NCBI RefSeq assembly: GCF_000633535.1
Contig: NZ_AYMR01000034.1
Span: forward strand, 1-64,000
Length of the DNA stretch: 64,000 nt
DNA from: Leifsonia aquatica H1aii
Lineage (GTDB): Bacteria > Actinomycetota > Actinomycetes > Actinomycetales > Microbacteriaceae
Direction: 5' to 3'
Positions within the stretch are counted from its first letter, which is position 1. Each line of letters opens with the position of its first letter. Positions 1-6,922 of the stretch are shown here, piece by piece. A model generated the notes under the pieces. The model saw only the letters and a program-made list of their open reading frames with translations. It was not told the origin of the DNA and searched no databases. The translations under genes and the position numbers were made by a program.

Positions 1-63
1 GTACTCGACCCGGCGGGCCCGTCGGCGGTGCTGCGTCTGGACGAGGTGGAAGCGACGGGCTGA
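1..63 (+). pseudogene. C-terminal end of an upstream gene (first copy, cut by window edge)
   Basis: Frame 1 reads the last 20 codons of a protein ending in DEVEATG before TGA at 61-63. The start lies outside the window, so the product cannot be named. The same 20 residues are encoded again at 126-188 with two synonymous changes, so at most one copy can be the natural end of the gene. It is entered here as a broken or partial gene because of that duplication. Confidence 0.4.
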
Positions 64-125
64 CCACGCCCTAGGATCGTCGCATGACGGCGCTCTCGAT
101 CCTGGCGTTCGCCGGGGCTCTGCCG

Positions 126-188
126 GTACTCGACCCGGCGGGCCCATCGGCGGTGCTGCGGCTGGACGAGGTGGAAGCGACGGGCTGA
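126..188 (+). pseudogene. second copy of the upstream gene's last 20 codons
   Basis: This reads the same 20-residue C-terminus as 1-63, ending TGA at 186-188, with CCG to CCA and CGT to CGG synonymous changes. It is in frame with the truncated first-copy start at 84. It is 20 bp upstream of the intact LysE-family start. If the duplication is an assembly artefact, this is the true end of the upstream gene. Confidence 0.4.
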
Positions 189-208
189 CCACGCCCTAGG
201 ATCGTCGC

Positions 209-898
209 ATGACGGCGCTCTCGATCCTGGCGTTCGCCGGGCTCTGCCTGGTGCTCGCGCTCACTCCCGGCCCCGACACGTTCCTCGTGCTGCGGTACAG
301 CATGGGCCGCGCACGCGACGGATTCGCGGCGGCGGCCGGGTGCGCCGTCGGGTCGCTCGTCTGGGCGGCGCTCGTCGCCGTCGGGCTGGCGACGCTGCTG
401 GAGCAGTCCGCCGAGCTCTTCCGTGTCGTGAAGATCGTGGGCGGCCTGTACCTCATCTACCTCGGGGTGTCCGCGTTCCTGGCGACCCGCCGCAGCGCCC
501 GCGCGGTCACGGCCGATCCCGGTGCCGTCGCGACCGCCGAGCCCACCGACGGGAATGGCACCCCCGCGGATGGCGCCCCCGCCGTGCGCCGCCGCGGTTC
601 CGCCCCGAGCCTCCTCGCCGGACTGCTCTCCACCCTCTTGAATCCCAAGGTCGGCCTCTTCTTCCTCGCCGTGGTACCCCAGTTCGTCTCGGCCCACGCC
701 GGCTTCGGCGAGACGATGCTGCTCGGCGCGGTCGACGCCGTCATCGGCGGGCTCTACCTGGTCGTCATCACGCTGCTCGCCTCCCGCATGGTCGCCTGGC
801 TCAAGCGCCCGCGCGTGACCCGTGTGCTCGAGCGCGTCTCCGCGGGCATCCTCGCGGCGCTCGGAATCGGCACGGTGGTCGCCGGCGCCGAGGGGTGA
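209..898 (+). CDS. LysE/RhtB-family amino-acid exporter
   Basis: The 229-residue membrane protein carries the LysE/RhtB family hallmark TPGPDTFLVLR at residues 19-29, after a short first hydrophobic segment. It has about six transmembrane segments and the conserved NPKVGLFFLAVVPQFV stretch in the second half. Family members export amino acids or related metabolites across the plasma membrane by proton exchange; the substrate here is unknown. A Pro/Ala/Arg-rich cytoplasmic linker at about residues 92-132 is longer than usual. The ATG at 209 is the second of two duplicated starts; the copy at 84 is frameshifted. The next gene is convergent, so this is monocistronic on its 3' side. Confidence 0.88.
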   Translation: MTALSILAFAGLCLVLALTPGPDTFLVLRYSMGRARDGFAAAAGCAVGSLVWAALVAVGLATLLEQSAELFRVVKIVGGLYLIYLGVSAFLATRRSARAVTADPGAVATAEPTDGNGTPADGAPAVRRRGSAPSLLAGLLSTLLNPKVGLFFLAVVPQFVSAHAGFGETMLLGAVDAVIGGLYLVVITLLASRMVAWLKRPRVTRVLERVSAGILAALGIGTVVAGAEG

Positions 899-910
899 GG
901 CGCCGCGGAC

Positions 911-1426
911 CTAGTCAGCAATGTCGATTGAGAGAAGCCATTGCCGGTACGCGTCCCGACCAACCCCTGTGTCTGGAGTGAATCCTGTACGAGCAAAGAC
1001 GGACTCGCTCGGCCTATTGCGCTCGTGAATGTTGGCCGTAACGATAAGCCGCTCCACATGCGGCGCCGCGGCAGCCAATGCCAAATCGATCGCGTGCTCG
1101 ATCGCTATGGCACCGCGCCCAGCTGCTCGTCGCTCGTGCTCGATCGCCACTACCGCGATATGAAAGAACTCTGGCCCGTCAGAGGAATCCTCGACAACGA
1201 CGACCGCGACGAGATCTTCCCCCTCAAAGCCCAGCGACATGTGCAGCTTTGGCCGGAGAGGTGGTTTCTGCTCATGGATCCATTTTTCGACTTCTTCTTC
1301 CCACGGAGTCGCATGTGGAAGAGGCCGTCCGCCCGGCTGGCGAGGACGGGGTGAAGTACATGAGAACCGTTGAAGTATCGAACGATCAATGCTCCGCGCG
1401 GCTCGCCACTCGAGCCGAGGCGTCAC
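911..1426 (-). CDS. GNAT-family N-acetyltransferase
   Basis: This 171-residue protein has the acetyl-CoA pyrophosphate-binding pattern R-x-x-G-x-G/A in RRAAGRGAIA, followed by a long helix and a C-terminal strand with ERNRPSESVFARTGF, typical of GNAT enzymes. The segment DRSILQRFSC near residue 14 supports the GTG start at 1426. The GTG overlaps the upstream TGA as GTGA, so it is translationally coupled to the 1423-2157 gene. The substrate is unknown. The pair has clearly lower G+C than its neighbours (29 of 60 bases in 1261-1320), which suggests recent acquisition. GNAT toxins exist, but they are usually paired with a much smaller ribbon-helix-helix antitoxin. Confidence 0.75.
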   Translation of the reverse strand: MTPRLEWRAARSIDRSILQRFSCTSPRPRQPGGRPLPHATPWEEEVEKWIHEQKPPLRPKLHMSLGFEGEDLVAVVVVEDSSDGPEFFHIAVVAIEHERRAAGRGAIAIEHAIDLALAAAAPHVERLIVTANIHERNRPSESVFARTGFTPDTGVGRDAYRQWLLSIDIAD

Positions 1427-2157
1427 CCAGCCCGCCGAACGGTTCGACGTCCCACCGCACCACTGGCTGCCAACTGTCGCAATCGGTCTATCTCGGCCTC
1501 AGTCCTCTCCGGATGGATCGACCGAATGAATGCCGCCCTCTCACTCGGCACGCTTTCACGTGCAGCCGGAAGGATCGTGACGACGACACTCGATACCAAT
1601 GTTCTCTGGAGCACATACACGGCGTCTCCAGCGGACACCCTCCAATGATCTGCTAGCTCTCTTGGGACATCGACGACAGCGTCCTCCCCTGCCTCGGTTC
1701 GACCGAGGAGATGGGCTGCTCGGTCGTCCATTGACTCGATGACAGCCTCGGCGAAAACGACGTCCTTCCATCCCGATATCCGAGAAAGTGCCTGACTCGT
1801 GGCAACTGAAAGCGCGTTGAGATCGTCGTCGCGCGCGCCAGCCTGCCCGTAGGTCTTGATCTCGACCGTGAACTTCCGTTCGAGGTCAGAGCCCGCGCGC
1901 ACGAGTTGATCCGCGACCGCACCGTTGGTTGGTCGCGCATATGCGGCGAGCACGCTCAGCACGCTGTGCCACGTCGACGACCCGGCTGCGCGCGCTTCGC
2001 CCCTGCGCACGACATGGACTCCATCGGTCGAATGGCCGTGATTCTTGATCGTGCGATACCGGCTTCTGGTTGGTGGCGAGGTCGGTTCTACTGCGCTCAC
2101 GACCGCCTCCCAACCAACAAGAGGTACAGGAGTGAGCGAGTCGCGGACATCAGTCAT
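1423..2157 (-). CDS. hypothetical protein, partner of the GNAT gene
   Basis: I do not recognise a family for this 244-residue protein. It lacks a signal peptide and transmembrane segments. A C-terminal stretch around VDVPRELADHWRVSAGD, followed by alternating hydrophobic residues, looks faintly like a swapped-hairpin (AbrB-type) fold, but this is only impression. The middle part (DLERKFTVEIKTYGQ) has a mixed alpha/beta look. It is the first gene of a two-gene minus-strand unit with the GNAT gene, overlapping by GTGA, and shares the 71-bp region 2158-2228 with the divergent shikimate-dehydrogenase-like gene. Lower G+C than its neighbours marks the pair as possibly horizontally acquired. Confidence 0.7.
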   Translation of the reverse strand: MTDVRDSLTPVPLVGWEAVVSAVEPTSPPTRSRYRTIKNHGHSTDGVHVVRRGEARAAGSSTWHSVLSVLAAYARPTNGAVADQLVRAGSDLERKFTVEIKTYGQAGARDDDLNALSVATSQALSRISGWKDVVFAEAVIESMDDRAAHLLGRTEAGEDAVVDVPRELADHWRVSAGDAVYVLQRTLVSSVVVTILPAARESVPSERAAFIRSIHPERTEAEIDRLRQLAASGAVGRRTVRRAG

Positions 2158-2228
2158 GTCCGCATACTACTTCTGGAAGGTCAAAATCGCCTCTCAGAAT
2201 CGACAACCCGCACTGCGACAATGAACCC

Positions 2229-3041
2229 ATGCCCATCCTGAACAAGGACATGCAGGTCTGCATCTCGCTGGCCGCCCGTCCGAGCAACATCGGCACCCGG
2301 TTCCACAACTACCTCTACGACGAGCTGGGCCTGAACTTCCTCTACAAGGCGTTCACGACGAGCGACCTGGAGGGTGCGGTGCGCGGGATCCGTGCGCTCG
2401 GCTTCCGCGGCTGCTCGGTCTCGATGCCATTCAAGGAGGCGATCATCCCGCTGGTCGACACCCTCGAGCCGTCGGCCGTCGCCATCGAGTCCGTGAACAC
2501 GGTCGTCAACGAGGACGGCCTCCTGACCGCCTCGAACACCGACTACGAGGCGGTCGCCCAGCTTCTCGCCGAGCACGAGGTCGACCCCGCCCAGCGCGTG
2601 CTGCTGCGCGGCTCGGGCGGCATGGCCAAGGCGGTCGTCGCCGCCTTCCGCGGCGCCGGCTTCGACGACCTGACCGTCCTGGCCCGCAACGCGGAGGCCG
2701 GAACCGCCCTGGCCGAGCGCTACGACTACTCCTGGACCGCCGACGAGCCGGCCGCCGACTTCGACGTGATCGTCAATGTCACCCCGCTCGGGATGCGCGG
2801 CGACCACGAGGCGGCGCTGGCCTTCGGCGAGCAGCACATCGAGCGCGCGACGACGGTGTTCGACGTCGTCGCCTTCCCCTCCGAGACACCGCTGGTGCAG
2901 GCGGGACGCGAGGCCGGCAAGACCCTCATCACGGGAGCGGAGGTCATCGCCCTGCAGGCCGCGCGCCAGTTCGAGCGCTACACCGGCGTGCGGCTCACGG
3001 CCGAGCAGGTCGCGCGCGCCTCGGAGTTCTCGCGCGCCTAG
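2229..3041 (+). CDS. shikimate 5-dehydrogenase-like protein
   Basis: The 270-residue protein has the AroE/YdiB family layout: an N-terminal substrate domain with SVSMPFKE (family NVTxPxK, catalytic Lys) and SNTDYEA (family NTDxxG), then a Rossmann domain with GSGGMAK and NVTPLGM. These are the shikimate and NADP(H) sites. Family enzymes reduce 3-dehydroshikimate or quinate-type substrates. The departures from canonical motifs (SVSMPFK, NTDYEA rather than NTDWxG) suggest a paralogue, not the housekeeping aroE. The MarR gene follows after 9 bp, so they probably form one transcript. Confidence 0.85.
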   Translation: MPILNKDMQVCISLAARPSNIGTRFHNYLYDELGLNFLYKAFTTSDLEGAVRGIRALGFRGCSVSMPFKEAIIPLVDTLEPSAVAIESVNTVVNEDGLLTASNTDYEAVAQLLAEHEVDPAQRVLLRGSGGMAKAVVAAFRGAGFDDLTVLARNAEAGTALAERYDYSWTADEPAADFDVIVNVTPLGMRGDHEAALAFGEQHIERATTVFDVVAFPSETPLVQAGREAGKTLITGAEVIALQAARQFERYTGVRLTAEQVARASEFSRA

Positions 3042-3050
3042 ACTGGCCCC

Positions 3051-3488
3051 GTGTCCGATGACCTGCTCGCCCTGGAGAACCAGGTCTGCTACGGCCTCGC
3101 CGTCGCGGCCAGGAGCGTGATCGCCCTGTACCGGCCAGTGCTCGAGCCGCTCTCGCTGACCCACCCGCAGTACCTCGTCATGCTCGCACTCTGGGAGCAC
3201 GAGCCGCGCTCGGTCAAGGATCTGAGCGAGGCGCTCCAGCTCGAACCGGCCACCCTCTCTCCGCTGCTCAAGCGGCTGGAGACCACGGGATACGTCGAAC
3301 GCAAGCGCAGCACCGCCGACGAGCGCACCCTCGAGGTGCGCCTGACGCCGGCCGGACGTGCCCTGCGGACGGAGGCGGAGAAGATTCCCCACCGCATCGT
3401 CGAGCGTCTCGGACTGCCGATCAGCGAGCTGGAGAGCCTGCGCGGCAGCCTGCACGGCATCATCGCGGCGGCCACGAGCGCGCAGTGA
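3051..3488 (+). CDS. MarR/OhrR-family transcriptional regulator
   Basis: This 145-residue winged-helix protein has the MarR core, with HPQYLVMLALWE, a recognition region LQLEPATLSPLLKRLE, and the wing RSTADERTLEVRLT. The N-terminal LENQVCYGL matches the OhrR signature LxNQxCF, whose cysteine senses organic hydroperoxides; here it is Cys13. No ohr peroxidase gene is next to it. It follows the shikimate-dehydrogenase-like gene by 9 bp, starting at GTG 3051. It may sense peroxide or quinone-type electrophiles and control this unit; that is inference. Confidence 0.85.
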   Translation: MSDDLLALENQVCYGLAVAARSVIALYRPVLEPLSLTHPQYLVMLALWEHEPRSVKDLSEALQLEPATLSPLLKRLETTGYVERKRSTADERTLEVRLTPAGRALRTEAEKIPHRIVERLGLPISELESLRGSLHGIIAAATSAQ

Positions 3489-3498
3489 CGATTCCGGA

Positions 3499-3726
3499 TC
3501 AGGCGGCCCCGGCCACCGCGGGGCAGACGAGGCGGGTCGCGTCCCGCTGACCCTCGGGTCGCAGCACGGTGTGCTCGGTCATGGGTCGCCCGCACATCGG
3601 GCACGGTGCGGCCGGCGAACGGCGATCGGGACCCTCGGGATGCCCGGCGCCCAGCTGGGCGGGACCGGCCACACGGATGAGCTTCTCGTTCCAGCGCGTG
3701 TACCACCGCATGAAACGTCCGGGCAT
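3499..3726 (-). CDS. small zinc-ribbon-like protein
   Basis: This 75-residue protein begins MPGRFMRWYTRWNEK. A CPMCG knuckle in the middle and one further CP motif near the C-terminus give three cysteines, plus a possible His in TEHT. That is too few for a canonical four-Cys ribbon, so metal binding is plausible but unproven. Longer in-frame starts exist upstream. I chose ATG at 3726 because GAGGAGA sits four bases before it and an operator-like palindrome lies immediately upstream. The gene is convergent with the MarR gene (10 bp apart). The function is unknown. Confidence 0.65.
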   Translation of the reverse strand: MPGRFMRWYTRWNEKLIRVAGPAQLGAGHPEGPDRRSPAAPCPMCGRPMTEHTVLRPEGQRDATRLVCPAVAGAA

Positions 3727-3736
3727 GTCTCCTCGA

Positions 3737-3756
3737 TTCGTTAGGGCACTAACTAA
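3737..3756. promoter_or_regulatory. 20-bp palindromic operator candidate
   Basis: The minus strand reads TTAGTTAGTGCCCTAACGAA, in which 16 of 20 positions are palindromic (GTTAG-x-GC-x-CTAAC core). It lies 11 bp upstream of the small zinc-ribbon gene's ATG and downstream of TACACT (minus strand, just beyond the dyad), where a repressor would block transcription start. The form is typical of TetR- or MarR-type operators. The regulator is not identified. Confidence 0.6.
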
Positions 3757-3769
3757 TAGTGTAGCGCGC

Positions 3770-3801
3770 TTGACCCTGACCCCGAGGGAACGGTTTACGC
3801 T
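3770..3801 (+). promoter_or_regulatory. MerR-type promoter with long spacer
   Basis: TTGACC at 3770-3775 and TACGCT at 3796-3801 are separated by 20 bp. This is longer than the usual 17 bp and typical of promoters that a MerR regulator untwists. It ends 16 bp before the merR-family start, consistent with autoregulation. Confidence 0.45.
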
Positions 3802-3817
3802 GACGGCGGAGGCTCTC

Positions 3818-4216
3818 ATGCAGATCAGCGAGCTCGCCGGACGGGCGGGCGTCACGGTGAAGGCAGTGCGGTACTACGAGCAGCTCGGCCTCGTCGAACC
3901 CGAGCGGCTGCCCAACGGCTACCGCGACTACGACGACGAGCAGCTCCGCGCCGTCCTGGAGATCCGGGAGCTGGCCCGCACCGGCATCCCGCCCGGAAAG
4001 GCCGCACCCTTCATCGACTGCCTCGGCTCCGGCCACACCCGCAGCGACGAGTGCCCTGCCTCGGTCGCGGCCTACCGCGCGGGGATCGCCGAGCTGGATG
4101 CCGAGATCGCCGAGCTGGAGCGCCGCCGTGCCCGGCTGGCACAACGGCTGGCGGACCGCGACGAAAGCATCCCGGCGCCCGCCCTGGGTTGCGGCTGCGA
4201 GGTCAGTTCCAGCTGA
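3818..4216 (+). CDS. MerR-family transcriptional regulator
   Basis: This 132-residue regulator starts MQISELAGRAGVTVKAVRYYE, the MerR helix-turn-helix with the wing YRDYDDEQL. A coiled dimerisation helix follows (ELDAEIAELERRRARLAQRL). Cysteines occur in the middle (DCLGSGH...DECP) and in a C-terminal GCGC cluster, so thiol or metal sensing is plausible. The start at 3818 is chosen over an upstream in-frame ATG because GGCGGAGG lies at 3805-3812 and the MerR domain begins there. The gene overlaps the next, convergent gene by 14 bp. The target is unknown; it probably controls itself. Confidence 0.85.
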   Translation: MQISELAGRAGVTVKAVRYYEQLGLVEPERLPNGYRDYDDEQLRAVLEIRELARTGIPPGKAAPFIDCLGSGHTRSDECPASVAAYRAGIAELDAEIAELERRRARLAQRLADRDESIPAPALGCGCEVSSS

Positions 4217-5252
4217 TCGACTGGAACGTCGCCCCGTCCCCGCCGATCGTGAGGATCGAGCCCTGCACCTCGACCTTTCCGGGGCTGTCCGAGTAGATCT
4301 CCCCGGTCTCTCCGGTCGCGGGGATGCTGTAGTCGGCGTGGAAGTCCGCGGTTCCCGACGTCGCCGTGGTCACCGGCCAGCACCCGCTCGCGAGAATCGT
4401 GCCCTCCGCGCAGTCGAAGTCCCAGGCGCCGAACGAGACGGCCGGTGCCGCCGTGAGCTCCCAGCGCACGTTGGTCCAGTTCTCCCCGGCGGGCGCCCCC
4501 GATGCCAGACCGAACGGGCAGCCCGGGGGCTGGGCGCCGCCGGCCAGACACGTGTTCACCCACGCGGTGGTCGCGGCCGTTGCCGCCTCGACCCCCGCCG
4601 GCGTCAGGGTGCTGGAGGCGCGCAGGTCGACCCCCTGACCGAATCCGGTGACGGCGGCGTCGGCGCCCGCGATCGAGTACCAGGTGTTGCCGCCCGCGGC
4701 GGCGAGTGAGTAGCGGCCAGGGAAGGCGAGCAGCTGCCGGACCTTCCCGTCCCAGTGCAGTGCCGCGCCGTCGATCGTCGCGTCCACCGAGTCGTGCGTG
4801 CCCACCGCCACCGTCAGCGTCGAGAGCGGCACGGGCTGCAGTCTCCAGGCGTGCAGGCCCAGCACGCCCGCCGGGCCGTCGTCGCCGTGCCGCAGGGTGA
4901 ACGCGACCGACCCCGTCTTTCCGCCGGCGAAGATCCGCGCATCCACGCGCACGCGGTCGGAGCCGACCGTGCGCACCCTCTCGATCCGGTACGACGACAG
5001 CTGCTCCGGGACCTTCGCGTACGCGGCATCGGTGAGCAGCAGCTGTCCGGGATCGACCTTCCGGCCCTCCAGCTTCATCGCGGCCTCGATCTCGCCCCGC
5101 TTCACATAAGAGAGGTAGCGCGACACCTGTGCCTCCGGCCGGGCGGCCTCCTGGGCTCGGAGGAACAGCGTGAGGGTCGTCGCCCCCAGGCCGAGCACTG
5201 CGGCCGTCCCGACCGCGATCACGGCGATCCACAACGGTCTGCGTGCTGTCAT
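4203..5252 (-). CDS. membrane-anchored extracytoplasmic protein of unknown function
   Basis: The 349-residue protein has one N-terminal signal-anchor (about residues 8-30), followed by ARPEAQVSRYLSYVKRGEIEAAMKL, which resembles the start of an NTF2-like DUF4878-type domain. A long extracytoplasmic beta-rich region follows, with several Cys residues (NTCLAGG, PPGCPFG, DFDCAEG, SGCWP) that could form disulfides. I chose ATG 5252 because AAGGGGG precedes it and the anchor starts there. The last 14 bp overlap the convergent merR-family gene. I cannot assign a function; a surface lipid- or wall-associated role is only a guess. Confidence 0.75.
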   Translation of the reverse strand: MTARRPLWIAVIAVGTAAVLGLGATTLTLFLRAQEAARPEAQVSRYLSYVKRGEIEAAMKLEGRKVDPGQLLLTDAAYAKVPEQLSSYRIERVRTVGSDRVRVDARIFAGGKTGSVAFTLRHGDDGPAGVLGLHAWRLQPVPLSTLTVAVGTHDSVDATIDGAALHWDGKVRQLLAFPGRYSLAAAGGNTWYSIAGADAAVTGFGQGVDLRASSTLTPAGVEAATAATTAWVNTCLAGGAQPPGCPFGLASGAPAGENWTNVRWELTAAPAVSFGAWDFDCAEGTILASGCWPVTTATSGTADFHADYSIPATGETGEIYSDSPGKVEVQGSILTIGGDGATFQSISWN

Positions 5253-5419
5253 CGGCGCCCCCTTGCTCCTCGAGCACCGATCCACCGGTGCTCGAGGAAT
5301 CATACCGAGGGATGACACGGTCCCCACCGCGGGAGGATGCCGCGCGACGGCGCTCCCGGTTGACTGGATGCATCGGCCGGACGGGGGTCCGGCCGCTTCC
5401 GGGGGGAAGCAGGGAGAGA

Positions 5420-5680
5420 ATGATGACGACACTGGACCACCGCCTCACGGCCACCGCACCCGTCACCCGGGTGAGCGGGCCGGGTCGCCGGGCACGAGGG
5501 GTGCTGGCGACAGTGGCGGAGAACGCCTATCTGAGGCTGTTCTCGGTCCTCGTCGTGATCGCGGCCGGCGCCGCGCTCCTCGCCGTCGGGATCGCCGTCA
5601 CGATCGATCTGGTCGTGCCGCTGGTCTTCGGCGACGAGCTGAGTGCGCTGGCCGCGCTCTTCCCGCGGATCGGCGGCTAG
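5420..5680 (+). CDS. small membrane protein
   Basis: This is an 86-residue protein with a basic, Thr/Ala-rich N-terminus and one long hydrophobic segment (LFSVLVVIAAGAALLAVGIAV), followed by a second weaker one. It starts at tandem ATGs (5420, 5423) behind AGGGAGAG. No family is recognised. It is divergent from the preceding gene across 167 bp and separated by 38 bp from the reductase gene downstream. Confidence 0.6.
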   Translation: MMTTLDHRLTATAPVTRVSGPGRRARGVLATVAENAYLRLFSVLVVIAAGAALLAVGIAVTIDLVVPLVFGDELSALAALFPRIGG

Positions 5681-5718
5681 GGCTGGCCGCAGGCGGCCCG
5701 GCGTCCTAGGGTCGGCGC

Positions 5719-6285
5719 ATGGGCCGCCTCCTCTTCTCCACGAGCGTCTCGCTCGACGGCTACACCGTCGACGCCTCGAGCTCCTTCGACTGGGCCGCAC
5801 CCGATGACGATGTGCACGCGTTCATCAACCGCCGCGAGCGCGCGGTCGGCACGTACCTCTTCGGCCGTCGCATGTACGAGACCATGCGCGTATGGGACGA
5901 TCTGCCCGGCCCGGGCGACGCTCCCGTCGTCGGCGCGTTCGCCGACGTGTGGCGCGACATCGACAAGGTGGTCTACTCGTCCACGCTCCCCGCGGTCGAG
6001 ATGGCGCGCAGCCGGATCGAGCGCACGTTCGATCCCGTCGTCGTCCGCGCACTCGTCGAGACCTCCGAGCGGGATGTGTCGGTGGGCGGCCCGACGCTCG
6101 CGGCGGCGGCGTTCCGGGCCGGTCTCATCGACGAGGTCTCGCTGTTCGTCGTCCCGGTGAGCGTGGGAGGCGGCACACCCGCCCTCCCCCGGGCACTGCG
6201 ATTGCGGCTCGATCTGCTCGAGGAGCGGTCGTTCCCCGGAGGGACCGTGCTGCTGCGCTACCGGGTCAACGGATCCGCAGGGTGA
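5719..6285 (+). CDS. dihydrofolate reductase-family protein (RibD C-terminal domain)
   Basis: The 188-residue protein matches the single-domain RibD-C/DHFR-like family: MGRLLFSTSVSLDGY at the N-terminus, GRRMYETMRVWDD in the middle, and the NADPH-binding VGGPTLAAAAFRAGLIDEV near the C-terminus. Members are stand-alone reductases of mostly unknown substrate and are not the folate enzyme. The gene starts with ATG 5719 and overlaps the convergent next gene by 20 bp. Confidence 0.85.
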   Translation: MGRLLFSTSVSLDGYTVDASSSFDWAAPDDDVHAFINRRERAVGTYLFGRRMYETMRVWDDLPGPGDAPVVGAFADVWRDIDKVVYSSTLPAVEMARSRIERTFDPVVVRALVETSERDVSVGGPTLAAAAFRAGLIDEVSLFVVPVSVGGGTPALPRALRLRLDLLEERSFPGGTVLLRYRVNGSAG

Positions 6286-6829
6286 CGCTCGGCCGGTCGA
6301 GCCCGCGCTCCAGCTCGTCCAGGGTCACGCCATGCTCACCGAGGATCGCCATCGGATAGAGGAAGGAGTCGAGCCCGTGCGGGCCTCCCGCGCCGAGCGC
6401 GCCGTCGCGTTCGAACGGCAGCGGGTCGCCCGCGGTGCGCGCCACCAGGTCGCCCTCGTCGCCGAGCTCGAGCGAGACCGAGCGCACGGGCATCCCTGCC
6501 TCCAGGTACGCCCAGCTCATCGCCGGAAGCCGCACATCGATCATCGCGCGGTAGACGTCCCGGCGCTCGCTCAGCTCGGCCGCCGCAGCACCGACGGTCT
6601 CCGACGCCCCGTGCAGGAGCATCCACCCGTTCATCGCCGCCGTCAGCACGAGCACGCCACCGCCTTCGCCCAGATGCGGGTTCTCGCCCCACGCGAAGGC
6701 GTCGTCGACGACGTCAGCGCCGAGCTCCGCGGCGATCGCGCGCACCGGCGCTGCGGGCAGCAGCACCCAGCTGCTCTGCCCGAATGCGTCGAGCAGGGCT
6801 TCGCTCGGGGCGGGGGTGCCGTCGGCCAC
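6266..6829 (-). CDS. hypothetical protein
   Basis: This is a 187-residue soluble protein that I do not recognise. It is Ala/Leu/Glu-rich with no signal peptide. Features are a central GGVLVLTAAMNGWMLL strand-rich segment and a C-terminal LYPMAILGEHGVTLDELERGL that looks helical. It starts at GTG 6829 and runs convergently into the RibD-C-domain gene, overlapping it by 20 bp. Its 5' side is divergent from the transporter operon across 93 bp containing two operator-like dyads. Confidence 0.7.
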   Translation of the reverse strand: MADGTPAPSEALLDAFGQSSWVLLPAAPVRAIAAELGADVVDDAFAWGENPHLGEGGGVLVLTAAMNGWMLLHGASETVGAAAAELSERRDVYRAMIDVRLPAMSWAYLEAGMPVRSVSLELGDEGDLVARTAGDPLPFERDGALGAGGPHGLDSFLYPMAILGEHGVTLDELERGLDRPSVTLRIR

Positions 6830-6868
6830 GCCCCGAGTCTACGAGCGGACGTGCGCGTTAACACTGCG

Positions 6869-6883
6869 TGAACGATCGTTTCA
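6869..6883. promoter_or_regulatory. operator-like 15-bp dyad 1 of the phn-type operon
   Basis: TGAAC-GATCG-TTTCA is a near-perfect inverted repeat around the perfect core AACGATCGTT at 6871-6880. The centre (6876) is exactly 30 bp upstream of that of dyad 2, so both lie on the same DNA face. The RpiR regulator encoded at the end of the operon is the likely binder; that is inference. Confidence 0.6.
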
Positions 6884-6898
6884 TGCGGCAGATTTCTA

Positions 6899-6913
6899 TG
6901 AACAGAACGTTCA
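6899..6913. promoter_or_regulatory. operator-like 15-bp dyad 2 of the phn-type operon
   Basis: TGAAC-AGAAC-GTTCA has perfect 5-bp arms, extended to ATGAAC/GTTCAT at 6898-6914. The architecture matches dyad 1 (TGAAC-N5-TTTCA). It ends 9 bp before the HAD gene's ATG and overlaps its GGAGG, so a bound repressor could block transcription start and translation. Confidence 0.6.
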
Positions 6914-6922
6914 TGGAGGCCT

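Larger units (their letters stand above)
1..250. repeat. imperfect 125-bp tandem duplication
   Basis: The block 1-125 is repeated from 126 to about 250 with an offset of exactly 125 bp. Each copy carries the end of an upstream gene, the same intergenic stretch, and the first codons of the LysE-family gene (ATG at 84 and at 209). The copies differ at four places: two synonymous third-position changes, one extra G after the first copy's codon 10, and one small difference at the junction. The extra G makes the first copy read MTALSILAFAGALP and then in frame into the repeated C-terminal peptide, a 34-codon chimera at 84-188. This may be a real tandem duplication or an imperfect overlap left by joining assembly contigs. 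Confidence 0.85.
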
